Source: Maliibacterium massiliense (lineage in GTDB: Bacteria > Bacillota > Clostridia > Christensenellales > Maliibacteriaceae). From it: a stretch of DNA of 64,000 bases. The position numbers were made by a program, and so were the translations under genes. How positions within the stretch are numbered: position 1 is the first letter of the stretch; each line of letters begins with the position of its first letter. Location: assembly GCF_900604345.1 (NCBI RefSeq), contig NZ_LR026983.1, positions 1,736,001 through 1,800,000 of the forward strand. The letters run 5' to 3'. Positions 34,085-43,238 of this stretch are shown in pieces. The notes under the pieces are model-generated. The model was not told the origin of the DNA and made no database searches. It worked only from the letters and a program-made list of their open reading frames with translations.

Positions 34085-34619
34085 TTATTTGTGTATATTC
34101 TGGGGCGTGCTGTGCAGGGTGAAGCGCCAGCAGCAGTTGCAGGCGGGGTCGGTCACATCCGGATGGCAGCTGACCGCCTCGCAGGTGAAGCGCGCGTCGA
34201 TCCCTTGGGCGAAATAGGTGTACTCCAAAAGCCCCACGGGTTTACAGGGATGGTACGCCATGCCCTTGCGCGCGCGGGCCGCCTGCACCCGGCAGGTGCG
34301 CACGCGGTAGGTGAGGGTATCGCCCGAGACGGTGATCTCGTCCTCGTTGAGCGAGGCGTACAGGCGCAGGGCGAGCGCCTGGCGCAGGCCCTCCACGCCC
34401 GCCTGTTCGGGCAGATGCAAAAGCGCCTTGATGCGGCGCGCCTCAATGCGCGTAAAGCGGCGCCACGCGCTCGCGTCGTGCGCCAGCGCCTCCTCGAGGG
34501 CATACTTTGGCTCAATCGACTGGAACCACAGCCCGTAGAGCGCCAGAGAAGTCTTTGGCGTAGATCGTCAAAAGCGCGATCAGCTGCTCGCGCGAGAGCG
34601 CGGCAATCGCGTCTATCAT
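34085..34619 (-). pseudogene. DUF6125-like protein, frameshifted
   Basis: Starts ATG 34619: IDAIAALSREQLIALLTIYAKDF, then the frame breaks and reaches a stop near 34512. From about 34545 the next frame continues ALYGLWFQSIEPKYALEEALAHD... through RRIKALL, SLNEDEI, RTCRVQAARARKG, PCKPVGLLEY to CNCCWRFTLH at the 3' end. The two parts make a full-length (~177 aa) member of the family annotated DUF6125, with one extra base near 34545-34548. Conserved Cys/His residues (CRVQ, CKPVG, ACNCC) survive. It is either newly broken or a sequence error. Confidence 0.72.
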
Positions 34620-34689
34620 GATAAAAACCCTCTTTTTCCCGTTGTCACCGTCTATTGGACACGCCGCGGCGGCACCGCGTCCAGCCGCT

Positions 34690-34718
34690 TTGAAAAATCT
34701 GCGCAAGTTGGGTATAAT
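34690..34718 (+). promoter_or_regulatory. Sigma-A promoter for GNAT–VanZ
   Basis: TTGAAA at 34690-34695 and TATAAT at 34713-34718 with a 17-bp spacer, 58 nt before the GNAT start. Confidence 0.75.
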
Positions 34719-34776
34719 CGAGGGGTGCCCACTTGCAGGGCACGCGGATTGCAAACGTGAGGAGAGCGATTTTTCT

Positions 34777-35271
34777 ATGCAGGTAGTCATACGCAGGATG
34801 GAGGCACGCGACCTGGAGGATGTGCGCGCGCTTTGGAACGATATTGTGGCGCAGGGGGCGAGCTTCCCGGGCAGGGAACCCCTGTCGCCTGCGGAGGCGC
34901 GCGCCTTTTTTGCGGCGCAGACGTACGTGGGCGTGGCAGTGGCGGACGGCGCGTTTGCAGGATTCTATATCCTGCATCCCAACAACATCGGACGCTGCGC
35001 GCACGTGGCCAACGCCTCCTACGGCGTCGATGCGCATCTGCGCGGCCAGGGCATTGGCCGCGCGCTGGTGAACCACTCCATCGACATGCTTGCGCCCTGC
35101 GGCTTCCGCGGCCTGCAGTTTAACGCGGTGGTGTCCACCAACGCGGGCGCCATCAAGCTTTACGAGGAGCTGGGCTTTACCCGCGTGGGCGTCATCCCGG
35201 GCGGCTACGATCAAAAGGACGTGGGGTATGTGGATACCTATATCTACTACCACCCCGCGCGCGAGGCGTAG
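34777..35271 (+). CDS. GNAT-family N-acetyltransferase
   Basis: 164 residues from ATG 34777 (GTGAGGAGAG upstream). Acetyl-CoA motif A: YGVDAHLRGQGIGRALVNHSIDML near 86-110 (R/QxxGxG/A), and motif B INAGAIKLYEELGFTRVG near 125. The closest general resemblance is to PhnO/RimI-like enzymes that acetylate small amines. The VanZ gene begins at the base right after its stop, so they are co-translated. Confidence 0.88.
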   Translation: MQVVIRRMEARDLEDVRALWNDIVAQGASFPGREPLSPAEARAFFAAQTYVGVAVADGAFAGFYILHPNNIGRCAHVANASYGVDAHLRGQGIGRALVNHSIDMLAPCGFRGLQFNAVVSTNAGAIKLYEELGFTRVGVIPGGYDQKDVGYVDTYIYYHPAREA

Positions 35272-35871
35272 ATGGAGAGCTTCATCCCGTTTACCAGCGT
35301 GGTGCGCAAGGGGCTGATCGATTTTTCCGTGCCTGACGCCATGCTCATCGCGCTGGGCATCTACCTGCTGCTGCTGCCCATCGCCTACCGCAAAAGGCGC
35401 CTCTCCCACAAAATTTATCTTGGGCTGCTGTATGTGTACTGCGGGGCGGTGGCGGCGCTGACCATCTTCCCGATGATCTTTCCGCCCCAGGCGTTTGCGC
35501 ACCTGGAGGTGGAGCTGGCGGTGCAGGCCATCAACTGGAAGCCGCTGGAGCTCTCGCTGCGCATGCTGCGCAACAGCGTGCGCGCGTTTCTCTACAACGC
35601 GGGCGGCAACTTTATCATGCTGATGCCCCTGGCGGTGCTGGTGACGCTGCTGCATGAGCGGATGGGCTTTTTTCCCATGCTGCTGCTCGCAAGCGGGGTG
35701 TCGGCGGGCATTGAGGGCTTTCAGCTGCTGGAGAACATGGTGTACTTCTCCTACAACAGCGTGGATATCGACGACTTTATCTTTAACGTCGCCGGCTGCA
35801 TGGTGGCATACGTGCTGTTTGTGGCGGGACGGGGCATTGTGCGGGCAATCCGCAGAAAATGCGCCGCTTAG
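35272..35871 (+). CDS. VanZ-family membrane protein
   Basis: 199 residues. Five to six hydrophobic segments, an NFIMLMPLAVLVTLL motif near 107 and VDIDDFIFNVAGCMVAY near 165, which are the VanZ-like signature (N-x-x-x-F-x-P-x-G and D-x-x-D-x-x-x-N-x-x-G). VanZ gives low-level teicoplanin resistance in enterococci; most homologues have unknown functions at the envelope. It starts directly after the GNAT stop. A second VanZ protein is at 43239-43925. Confidence 0.85.
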   Translation: MESFIPFTSVVRKGLIDFSVPDAMLIALGIYLLLLPIAYRKRRLSHKIYLGLLYVYCGAVAALTIFPMIFPPQAFAHLEVELAVQAINWKPLELSLRMLRNSVRAFLYNAGGNFIMLMPLAVLVTLLHERMGFFPMLLLASGVSAGIEGFQLLENMVYFSYNSVDIDDFIFNVAGCMVAYVLFVAGRGIVRAIRRKCAA

Positions 35872-35874
35872 CGG

Positions 35875-35904
35875 TTGAAGCGCCGGCACTGCGCGCGTTA
35901 TAAT
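35875..35904 (+). promoter_or_regulatory. Promoter for the amidohydrolase
   Basis: TTGAAG at 35875-35880, 18-bp spacer, TATAAT at 35899-35904. The expected start of transcription near 35911 rules out the upstream in-frame ATG 35916 as start codon, favouring TTG 35955. Confidence 0.65.
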
Positions 35905-35954
35905 AGGCGTTGTGTATGAAGTATGTAGCATGGCAGTGGGAAAGGAAGAGAGCT

Positions 35955-36776
35955 TTGACAGAGTTGATCGCCGCGCCCCCGTGCAAGATCGTGGACGCGC
36001 ACACCCATATCTATCCGCAGAAGATCGCGGAAAAGGCCACGCAGAACGTGGGCCTGTTTTACGATATCCCCATGTGCAAGATGGGCTTTGCGCACACGCT
36101 GGTGGCGGAAGGAAGCAAGATCGGCGTGTGCAAGTACCTGGTCTGCTCGGTGGCCACCAAGCCCGAGCAGGTGCAGAGCATCAACGAATTTATCGCACGC
36201 AAGTGCGCGCAGTACGCAAGCTTTTTCGGCCTGGCGACGCTGCACCCCGCGCTGGAGGATTGGGCGTGCCAGATCGATTATCTGCAGGAGCTGGGGCTGC
36301 ACGGCGTAAAGCTGCACCCGGATTTTCAGGCGTTTGACATCGACGATCCCGTGATGATGCCCATCTACCGCCGCCTGGCCGAGCGGGGGCTGCCGGTGCT
36401 GTTCCACACGGGGGACGCGCGCTACGATTATTCCGCGCCCGCGCGGCTGCGCCGCGTGGCCCAGGCCGTGCCCACGCTTACGTGCGTGGCCGCTCACTTT
36501 GGCGGCTACCAGCAGTGGGAGCAAAGCAGGCGGGACTTGACCGACTGCCCCAATGTATTTTTTGATACCTCCAGTGCGCTGTTCAAGCTTTCCTGCGCGC
36601 AGGCGGAGGACATGATCGGCGCCATGGGGGAGGACCGCTTCATGTTCGGCACGGATTTTCCCATGTGGGACCACGTGCAGGAGTACAACCGCTTTATGCG
36701 GTTGAAGCTTTCGGCGCGCACGCGCGAGAAGATCTTTTACCGGAACTTTGAACGGATCTACCATGCCAAGGTGTGA
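35955..36776 (+). CDS. Metal-dependent amidohydrolase (Amidohydrolase_2 type)
   Basis: 273 residues from TTG 35955, with AAAGGAAG at 35941-35948. TIM-barrel metal motifs: DAHTHIYP near 14-20, GVKLHPDFQAF near 115, VLFHTGDA near 148, AAHFGG near 180 and GTDFPMW near 230. This is the decarboxylase/hydrolase branch (ACMSD-like, uronate isomerase relatives). Substrate unknown. A long perfect hairpin follows. Confidence 0.85.
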   Translation: MTELIAAPPCKIVDAHTHIYPQKIAEKATQNVGLFYDIPMCKMGFAHTLVAEGSKIGVCKYLVCSVATKPEQVQSINEFIARKCAQYASFFGLATLHPALEDWACQIDYLQELGLHGVKLHPDFQAFDIDDPVMMPIYRRLAERGLPVLFHTGDARYDYSAPARLRRVAQAVPTLTCVAAHFGGYQQWEQSRRDLTDCPNVFFDTSSALFKLSCAQAEDMIGAMGEDRFMFGTDFPMWDHVQEYNRFMRLKLSARTREKIFYRNFERIYHAKV

Positions 36777-36787
36777 CATATAGTGCG

Positions 36788-36828
36788 GCAAACGCGGCGC
36801 CCGCCCTTGCGGCGGGCGCCGCGTTTGC
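36788..36828. terminator. Long perfect hairpin after the amidohydrolase
   Basis: 18-bp perfect stem (36788-36805 with 36811-36828) and a 5-nt loop, but with no T run. It may stabilise the 3' end or terminate weakly. Confidence 0.55.
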
Positions 36829-36868
36829 GTTATATCCTGCCCGCAGGGGCAAAGTTTTGCCGCAGCGC

Positions 36869-36897
36869 TTGACTTTGGCCGGCGGATTCCATAGCAT
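36869..36897 (+). promoter_or_regulatory. Weak promoter candidate for the RraA-like gene
   Basis: TTGACT at 36869-36874, 17-bp spacer, TAGCAT at 36892-36897; 75 nt before GTG 36972. Confidence 0.4.
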
Positions 36898-36971
36898 GAT
36901 AGTAACAGTTGGGACGTATAGCGGTGGCCTTTCATGCACATGCAACAAAAAGTTTGAGGAGGCGCAATACC

Positions 36972-37697
36972 GTGAACGGTCAAATCAATCATGAACAGGA
37001 AGTCCTCAAAGAACTCGAACGCTTTGACACCCCCTCCATCACCAACGTGGTTGCCAGCTACCCTGCAGACGGGGAGCTGTGCCTGGGGCTCTACCATCCG
37101 TGGGAAGGCAACTGGTACGCGGACGCGCGGCTGCGCTGCATCTATCCGGAGCTTGGCGCAAGGGCGGGCCATGTGGTTACCGTCGTGTACGGCATGCCTG
37201 ACGAAACCTACCAGCGGCTGTCCTTTGCGGATCTGCTTGAAGCGATTGCCGCGGCGCCCAAGCCGGTGATCCTTGCGGTAAAACAGAACCTGCCCGCGCG
37301 CGTCAAGTGCAGATGCGGCCTGGTGGGCGGCAACATGATGACCGCGTTCAAATCCCTGGGCGTGACGGGCGTGCTGTCGGACGGCCCCTCGCGGGATGTG
37401 GACGAAATCCGGCCGATGGGGATGCAGTACCTGCTCACGGGCGTGACCTGCGGCCACGGCAATTTTGCCATCGAGGCCATCGACGTGCCGGTGGATATCT
37501 GTGGCATGCACGTGGCGCCGGGCGAGATCGTCCACATGGACGAAAACGGCGCGTGCAAATTCCCGCGCGCGCGTCTGGATGACGTGCTTGCGCGCGTCAG
37601 CAAGCTGCGGCGCGTGGAGGCCGCCCGCCAGGAAAAAATGCGCGCAACAAGCGATCCAGCGGAAATTGCAAAGATCATGAAGGGTTTTTATGACTGA
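36972..37697 (+). CDS. RraA-family / HMG aldolase-like protein
   Basis: 241 residues from GTG 36972; GAGGAGG (36956-36962) is 9 nt away. The segment GLVGGNMMTAFKSLGVTGVLSDGPSRDVDEI near 118-148 holds the Gly-rich ligand loop and the Asp/Arg pair of the RraA/demethylmenaquinone methyltransferase fold. Family members are metal-dependent HMG/CHA aldolases, oxaloacetate decarboxylases or RNase E inhibitors; in a Firmicute an aldolase or decarboxylase is more likely. ITNVVASYP at 21-30 is the usual start of the fold. It stands alone between two terminators. Confidence 0.83.
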   Translation: MNGQINHEQEVLKELERFDTPSITNVVASYPADGELCLGLYHPWEGNWYADARLRCIYPELGARAGHVVTVVYGMPDETYQRLSFADLLEAIAAAPKPVILAVKQNLPARVKCRCGLVGGNMMTAFKSLGVTGVLSDGPSRDVDEIRPMGMQYLLTGVTCGHGNFAIEAIDVPVDICGMHVAPGEIVHMDENGACKFPRARLDDVLARVSKLRRVEAARQEKMRATSDPAEIAKIMKGFYD

Positions 37698-37728
37698 CAT
37701 GCATATGACGTGAAAACGGCGTGCATGG

Positions 37729-37763
37729 AAAAAAGGCGCCTGCCGTAGGCAGGCGCCTTTTTT
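37729..37763. terminator. Bidirectional terminator
   Basis: 16-bp perfect stem (37729-37744 with 37748-37763), A6/T6 ends, 3-nt loop. It separates the convergent RraA-like and aldo-keto reductase genes. Confidence 0.92.
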
Positions 37764-37767
37764 ACGC

Positions 37768-38706
37768 TTATTTTCCTGTCTCCAGGTAGCGGATCTGTTC
37801 GGGTGAAAGATGCAGCTTGAGCGCGTCGAAGGTGCCGTCCAGCTGCGCAAGCTTGGATACGGTGATCACTGCCAGCGCGTTGAGCCCGTTTTGCAGCACG
37901 TAGGCCAGGCCCACCGCCGCAATGGAGGTCCCCAGGTCGTCCGCCAGTTTTTTCACGCGCTGGGCGCGACGGTGGTTCTCGGGGAAGTGGTCAAAGCTGC
38001 GGCGGGCAAAGGGCCGCACCGCCTCGCCGGTAAAGTACTTGATAAAGTACCCCTTGGCCTGGGCCGAGTAGGAGACGACGGGAAAACGTGTCTCTTCATA
38101 CCAGCCGCGCTCCACATCGTTCATGGCGATATGGGTCAAATCGCCCGTGGCCGCGGGCGTTGTGACGGCAAGGCAGTTGAGGATCTGGCTGGCAACAAAG
38201 GGGGTGAGGTTGTTCTTTCGGGCAAAGTCGTTGGCCTCGGCGATGCGCGCGGCCGTCCAGTTGGAGACGCCCATGGCGCGCGTCTTGCCGCTTTTGACCA
38301 GCGCATCCACCGTGGGCATGATTTCGGAGACCGGCACCTGGATGTTGTCGCGGTGCAGGTAAAAGATGTCCACATGGTCGGTGCTCAAGTCGCGCAGCGC
38401 GTCGTCCAAGTCTTGGCGCATGATTTCGGGCGTCAGCCGGGGCACGCCGCCGGGTGCGTTGTGGCAGCCCTTGGCGGAGATCAGGATATCCTCCCTGCGG
38501 CCGGTCTGCTTGATCCAGGCGCCCAGCACCTTGTCTGTCTCGCCGTCTGCGTACAGGCGCGCGGTGTCGATGCAGTTGCCCCCCGCCTCCAGGTAGCGTT
38601 CGATGAGGGTGAAACAGTCCTGTTTGGTGGCAAAAAGCCCCAGCCGTTCGATGCCCATGACGATTTCCGTCATATGCAGCTGGTCTGTGATGGGTATGGT
38701 GCGCAT
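37768..38706 (-). CDS. Aldo/keto reductase
   Basis: 312 residues. TIM-barrel AKR with NADPH motifs: catalytic tetrad Asp of CIDTARLYADGE (about 46), Tyr of the same motif, Lys of ISAKGCH (about 76) and His of YLHRDN (about 116). MGVSNW near 153 is also typical. It reduces small aldehydes or ketones; specificity unknown. Transcribed alone from a promoter with a dyad at 38782-38795. Confidence 0.88.
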   Translation of the reverse strand: MRTIPITDQLHMTEIVMGIERLGLFATKQDCFTLIERYLEAGGNCIDTARLYADGETDKVLGAWIKQTGRREDILISAKGCHNAPGGVPRLTPEIMRQDLDDALRDLSTDHVDIFYLHRDNIQVPVSEIMPTVDALVKSGKTRAMGVSNWTAARIAEANDFARKNNLTPFVASQILNCLAVTTPAATGDLTHIAMNDVERGWYEETRFPVVSYSAQAKGYFIKYFTGEAVRPFARRSFDHFPENHRRAQRVKKLADDLGTSIAAVGLAYVLQNGLNALAVITVSKLAQLDGTFDALKLHLSPEQIRYLETGK

Positions 38707-38781
38707 AAATGCCGTCTCCTCCGATCAAAAAGTGTGCGCCCGCCGGATGCGCCGCTATGGCAGCGGGAAGGCGCTTGAAAG

Positions 38782-38799
38782 ATGGTTTTAACCATTATA
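38782..38799 (-). promoter_or_regulatory. Extended -10 promoter and dyad for the aldo/keto reductase
   Basis: On the minus strand TGGTATAAT (-10 at 38799-38794) and, overlapping it, the inverted repeat ATGGTT-TT-AACCAT (38782-38795), a plausible operator. No -35 box is evident. Confidence 0.5.
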
Positions 38800-38948
38800 C
38801 CATATTTTAGCAGGGCGCACGCCCTGGGCGGCAATGACGCGCACAGGGGAGGCGGAAGCTTCGGATTTTTGCGCAGGCGGCAGGCAAGGCGCGCAGCGGC
38901 AAACAAAAAAGGGCTACCCTGTAAGGGCCGCCCCCGATGCATTCTTTT

Positions 38949-40217
38949 TCAGCGCACTTCCTCGATGGATTTGACGATGGAATGCGGGATGGGCTTCCAC
39001 TCCACCTTCTGGAACAGTGCCGCGATGGAGATAGGCACATATGTGAAGATGAACAGCGGGAAGGTGAAGGTGTAGAGTACCTTTTTGCGCGCGCTGCAGT
39101 TGATCTGCTTCCACTCTGTGATGGTAGTGAGCACCCCCAGCGCAAAGAGCAACAGATAGAAGTTTCCAAAAGACGCCACAAGCGCCGAAAGCGTCGTGGG
39201 GATCAGCTGGGGCATGACATCGATGTTTATGGCGCCATAGAGCAGAAACAGCGCGTTGATAAGGCAGCTGGCCAGCGAGACGAGCATCGCCGGGGCGATG
39301 GTCATAAACATATCGTAGCTGGGCAGAAAACGGCGGTCGCGCCTGAACATCGCGTGCACCAGCGAGCCGCCGTACTTGCCCAGCACCTGGTAGAAGCCCT
39401 TGCTCCAGCGCAGGCGCTGGTTCCAGGATTCCTCAAACGTTTTGGGCTGCTCGTCGTATATCTTGGCGGTGCCGCAGTAGCCGATGCACTCGCCGTGGAT
39501 CACGCTATCGATGGAAAACTCGATGTCCTCGGTTAGCAAGTGGTACTTCCAGCCGTTGTTTTTGCGGATCACATCGCTTGCAACCAGGAAACCCGTGCCC
39601 GATACGGCGCAGCTGGTGCCCAGTAGCATGCGGGCGTTGTTGAGGTACTTAGCCTCGCGCAGAAACCACAGCGAATACCCTGCGGAAATCCAGTTGGTGT
39701 CGTAGTTTTTGGAATTGCGGTAGCAGGTGACGATGCGGTAGCCGTCGTCAAAGACCTTGTTCATCTCCGCAACGTAGTTTTCGTCCAGCAGGTTATCCGC
39801 GTCAAAGATAAAATAGCCCTCGTAATGCGCGTCGCTGTGCGCTGACGCAATGATTTTAAAGATAAAGTCCAGCGCGTAGCCCTTGCCCACAAAGCGCTTG
39901 TTGAAGCGCTCGTAGACGATGGCGCCCGCCTGGCGCGCGGTCTCGGCGGTGTTGTCGGTGCAGTTGTCCGCAACCACAAACACGTCCAGCATATCGGCCG
40001 GGTAGTTCTGCTGTTTGACGCTCTGGATAAACGCCCCGATGACCGCTTCCTCGTTGCGCGCGGAGGTGATCACCGCGTACTTGTGCAGCGCGTGGGGTTT
40101 GTCGTCCCGTTTCTTTTTCTTAAAGAGGGCGACGCCAACGTAGACGATCTGGTATAGGTACATCACTGTAAACAGGATGAAGATCACCGCGTTGAAGTTA
40201 TTGATGAATGCTAACAA
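38949..40217 (-). CDS. Membrane glycosyltransferase family 2
   Basis: 422 residues from TTG 40217, 7 nt after AGGAGG. One N-terminal helix (about 8-30), GT2 catalytic domain with YAVITSARNEEAVIG near 47, DNCTDNT near 90, DADNLLDE near 142 (DxD), TEDIEFS near 240 and QRLRWSKG near 277 (QxxRW), then about four C-terminal helices. This is the layout of processive beta-glycosyltransferases such as hyaluronan or PNAG synthases. Its product and export partner are unknown; no other gene of such a pathway is adjacent. It is an attractive output for c-di-GMP. Confidence 0.88.
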   Translation of the reverse strand: MLAFINNFNAVIFILFTVMYLYQIVYVGVALFKKKKRDDKPHALHKYAVITSARNEEAVIGAFIQSVKQQNYPADMLDVFVVADNCTDNTAETARQAGAIVYERFNKRFVGKGYALDFIFKIIASAHSDAHYEGYFIFDADNLLDENYVAEMNKVFDDGYRIVTCYRNSKNYDTNWISAGYSLWFLREAKYLNNARMLLGTSCAVSGTGFLVASDVIRKNNGWKYHLLTEDIEFSIDSVIHGECIGYCGTAKIYDEQPKTFEESWNQRLRWSKGFYQVLGKYGGSLVHAMFRRDRRFLPSYDMFMTIAPAMLVSLASCLINALFLLYGAINIDVMPQLIPTTLSALVASFGNFYLLLFALGVLTTITEWKQINCSARKKVLYTFTFPLFIFTYVPISIAALFQKVEWKPIPHSIVKSIEEVR

Positions 40218-40322
40218 AGTTTTGCCTCCTAACGGTGGCCCATGCCAGGCGCTGCCGCCTGAAAAGGACGCACTTTCGTAGCTTTGTTCGGCTTATTGCC
40301 GTGCCGGCTTTCCACCTGTGCC

Positions 40323-40350
40323 ATTATAGCACGTCGCAGGTAAAATGCAA
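40323..40350 (-). promoter_or_regulatory. Promoter of the GT2 gene
   Basis: Minus strand TTGCAT (40350-40345), 16-bp spacer, TATAAT (40328-40323), about 105 nt before the TTG start, so a leader of ~100 nt is made. Confidence 0.62.
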
Positions 40351-40733
40351 TTCCAACGTGCAATCTTTAATAATTTGGACATATCATTTCATAAAAACGT
40401 CAAAAATACGTACATTCCACGCATCAAAGTTGTAAATATTCGACACAGGAGCCGAGCAATAAACCGAAGGACTTTGCGGGTTATTGTGCGCGCAAAGCGC
40501 CCTGAATATAAGCAAAGCGGCAAAAAACAATTATTTTGGGTAAAAAACCTTGTTTTGTACGTGTATTGCGGGGATATACACACAGCCGGTTTGGTAAAAA
40601 TCTGGTATAATAACACTATTATCAAAAACGGGCGCGGGGCAATCGCAGTGGAACATGCGCCGCCACAGGTGCTGTGACGTTTGCGCATCTACGCGCACGC
40701 CCGTTTTGTAAAGCTTCCGTCAGGAGGAGAATG
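40351..40733 (+). promoter_or_regulatory. AT-richer intergenic region with extended -10 promoter
   Basis: This stretch has no supported gene; a frame at 40345-40677 lacks a ribosome site and unusual composition argues against it. An extended -10, TGGTATAAT, at 40603-40611, lies 120 nt before the anti-sigma-like gene and is its likely promoter. The lower GC than the surroundings is clear by eye. Confidence 0.5.
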
Positions 40734-41348
40734 ATGGACGACCAGATCAAGTGTGCCATTATACAGGACCTGCTGCCCCATTATGTGGAAGGCATGACAA
40801 GCGGGGTGACCAACGAGGCCATTGAGGCGCATATCAGCGCATGCCCCGCGTGCAAGGTGGCGCTGGAAAGCGCGCGCGCCGCCAGGGAAAGGCAGCAGCA
40901 GACGCCCGAGATGCTTGCCCAGCGCAGGCGCGCCCAATTGCGCCGCCGCATGGCAACCACGGGCATCTGCCTGGGACTGGTTGTGCTGGTGGTGGGGCTG
41001 AGTTTTTTGTTTACGTTTGTCTTTGGCAAGCGCGCGGGCACCAGCATGCTCTCGGTGGACAAGGTGTATGCCTACGAGGACGGCAGTATGGCGTTCTCGG
41101 TGGTGAACGCCAACAGCGCGCTTGCGCACTGCTACAGCACGCTGGAATATGAGCAGAGCGGCACAGTCATCTGCCGGGCGTACTTTGGCCTGCCCTCCTT
41201 TGTACATGCTGAGGGCAACTTCATCCAGCGCGTGCCGGCGCAGGGTGACAGAAAGATTGAGCGCATTTATTTGGAGGGGCGCAGTCGCGCCGACCGCAAG
41301 CTGGTATGGGAGCGTGGCATGACGGTGAAGCCCTTCGGCGACGTATGA
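40734..41348 (+). CDS. zf-HC2 anti-sigma-like membrane protein
   Basis: 204 residues from ATG 40734 with CAGGAGGA upstream (ATG 40731 is too close). N-terminal zinc-binding anti-sigma pattern: CAIIQDLLPHYVEG, then IEAHISACPACK (HxxxCxxC, about 31-40), a helix near 80-105 and an extracytoplasmic tail. No ECF sigma factor gene is adjacent, so it is an orphan anti-sigma or a related sensor. The tail contains VICRAYFG and other non-conserved residues. Confidence 0.75.
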   Translation: MDDQIKCAIIQDLLPHYVEGMTSGVTNEAIEAHISACPACKVALESARAARERQQQTPEMLAQRRRAQLRRRMATTGICLGLVVLVVGLSFLFTFVFGKRAGTSMLSVDKVYAYEDGSMAFSVVNANSALAHCYSTLEYEQSGTVICRAYFGLPSFVHAEGNFIQRVPAQGDRKIERIYLEGRSRADRKLVWERGMTVKPFGDV

Positions 41349-41532
41349 CGCATGCGCACCCGCGCATCCGCCCTGCGATGGATAGCAACATAAAATGGCG
41401 GTGCGCTTGGCGCGCCGTTTTTTGTCTGTGGCGGTTTTTGCGCGCAGATGCGAGGGAACAGCGCGCGCATGGGATGTGCGCGCGGGACGCATGCTAACAT
41501 CAGTGCATGTATCTGATGAGAAGGAAAGGATG

Positions 41533-43140
41533 ATGACTGCGATGGCAATGCAGCTATATTACAATGGCGATATCCTCACCATGGAGCGGGCGCGCTACGC
41601 ACAGGCGCTGCTGGTGGAGGACGGGGTGATCCGTTTTGTGGGCGCGCGCAGCGAGGCGGAGGCGCGCATGGGCACGGATGCTGCGCGCATCGACCTTGCG
41701 GGGCGCACACTCATGCCCGCCTTTATCGACGCGCACAGCCACATCAGCGCGCTTGCAAGCACGCTGCGCCTGGTGCCGCTGGGGGAGGTCAAAAGCTTTG
41801 ACGAATTGATTGCAACCCTGCGCGCGGCGATCGATGCGCGCAAGCTCGCCCCGGGCCAGTGGCTGATGGGCTTTGGCTACGACCACAACTTTTTTGCGGA
41901 GCAGCGCCATCCGGATAAGACGGTGCTTGACCGCGTTTCCACGCAGCATCCCATCCTGATTGCACACGCGTCGGGGCATATGGGCGTGATGAACAGCGCG
42001 GCGCTTGCGGCGCGGGGCATCACCGCCGATACGCCCGACCCGCAAGGGGGAAAAATCGGCCGCATGCCGGGCGGCAGGGAGCCTTCAGGGTATCTGGAGG
42101 AGACGGCGTTTACTACCGGCGCGGGCACGCTGGAGGCATCCAGCCGCCAGGAGATGGCCGAGGCAATCGCACAGGCCCAGCAGGTATACCTGCGCTATGG
42201 CGTCACTACCGTGCAGGACGGCCTGGTCAAGGCGGATGTCTACGCGCAGCTGGCTGCCGCGGCAGATTTGGGCAAGCTGACGGTGGACGTAGTGGGGTAT
42301 GTGGATATGCGCGATAACAAGGCCCTGCTCAGCCAGCATGCCGAGCGCCGCCACGTCTACAAGGATCACTTCAAGCTGGGCGGCTACAAAATCTTTCTGG
42401 ATGGATCGCCCCAGGGGCGCACCGCCTACATGAGCCAGCCCTACAACGGCGCGCAGGACGGCTACCGCGGCTATCCGGTCTATACGGACGCGCAGGTGTA
42501 CGCCTTTATGCGCACAGCGCTGCAGGAGGGCGAGCAGGTGTTGGCCCACTGCAACGGGGACGCAGCGGCCCAGCAGTGGATCGACGCGGCCCGCCAGGCG
42601 ACGCGCGACCTGGGCTGCACCGATCTGCGCCGGCCCGTGATGATCCACGCGCAGACCCTGCGGCCCGATCAGATCCCGCAGATGGTGCCGCTGGGCATGA
42701 TCGCCTCCTTTTTTGTGGCGCACACCTACTATTGGGGAGACGTCCACCTGCAGAACTTCGGGCAGGAGCGGGCCATGCGCATCAGCCCGGCGCGCAGCGC
42801 GCTTACAGACGGCCTGTGCTTCACCTTCCACCAGGATGCGCCGGTGGTGCCTCCGGATATGCTGCATACGGTGTGGTGCGCGGTCAACCGCCGCACCAAG
42901 GCGGGCGTGACGCTGGGGGCGGCGCAGTGCATCGATCCCTACGACGCGCTGCGCGCGGTGACCATCAACGCCGCCTACCAGTATTTTGAAGAGGATACCA
43001 AGGGCTCCCTGCGCGCGGGCAAGCTGGCGGATATGGTGGTGCTGGAGCGCAACCCGCTGAAGGTGGCGCCTGAAGCGATCAAGGATATTGCGGTGCTTGC
43101 CACCATCAAGCAGGGCGTGGCGCGCTACCGGCGCGCGTAA
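41533..43140 (+). CDS. YtcJ-like amidohydrolase (Amidohydro_3)
   Basis: 535 residues; ATG 41533 is preferred, with AAGGAAAGG upstream, though ATG 41530 and 41542 are in frame. Metal-dependent hydrolase motifs: DAHSHIS near 66, GASGH-like HASGHMG, VLAHCNGD near 337, and C-terminal YDALRAVTINAAYQYFEEDTKGSLRAGKLADMVVLERNP, the typical composite-barrel end. YtcJ-family enzymes deacylate small amides; substrate unknown. Cytoplasmic; no signal peptide. Confidence 0.87.
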   Translation: MTAMAMQLYYNGDILTMERARYAQALLVEDGVIRFVGARSEAEARMGTDAARIDLAGRTLMPAFIDAHSHISALASTLRLVPLGEVKSFDELIATLRAAIDARKLAPGQWLMGFGYDHNFFAEQRHPDKTVLDRVSTQHPILIAHASGHMGVMNSAALAARGITADTPDPQGGKIGRMPGGREPSGYLEETAFTTGAGTLEASSRQEMAEAIAQAQQVYLRYGVTTVQDGLVKADVYAQLAAAADLGKLTVDVVGYVDMRDNKALLSQHAERRHVYKDHFKLGGYKIFLDGSPQGRTAYMSQPYNGAQDGYRGYPVYTDAQVYAFMRTALQEGEQVLAHCNGDAAAQQWIDAARQATRDLGCTDLRRPVMIHAQTLRPDQIPQMVPLGMIASFFVAHTYYWGDVHLQNFGQERAMRISPARSALTDGLCFTFHQDAPVVPPDMLHTVWCAVNRRTKAGVTLGAAQCIDPYDALRAVTINAAYQYFEEDTKGSLRAGKLADMVVLERNPLKVAPEAIKDIAVLATIKQGVARYRRA

Positions 43141-43187
43141 GCGCGTCCGGGCGCGTACAGGTTTTGCGCGCATGCTGCATAGCGCAA

Positions 43188-43219
43188 AACAAAAGCAGGC
43201 CGATTGGCCTGCTTTTGTT
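43188..43219. terminator. Terminator after the YtcJ-like gene
   Basis: 14-bp stem (43188-43201 with 43206-43219), loop GATT, short A and T runs on both sides. It lies between convergent genes. Confidence 0.82.
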
Positions 43220-43238
43220 CGCACGTCCGCATTGCTTT

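Noticed and set aside
40345..40677. 110-codon frame in the gap before the zf-HC2 gene
   Set aside because: No Shine-Dalgarno, overlaps two promoters, and the translation looks non-coding.
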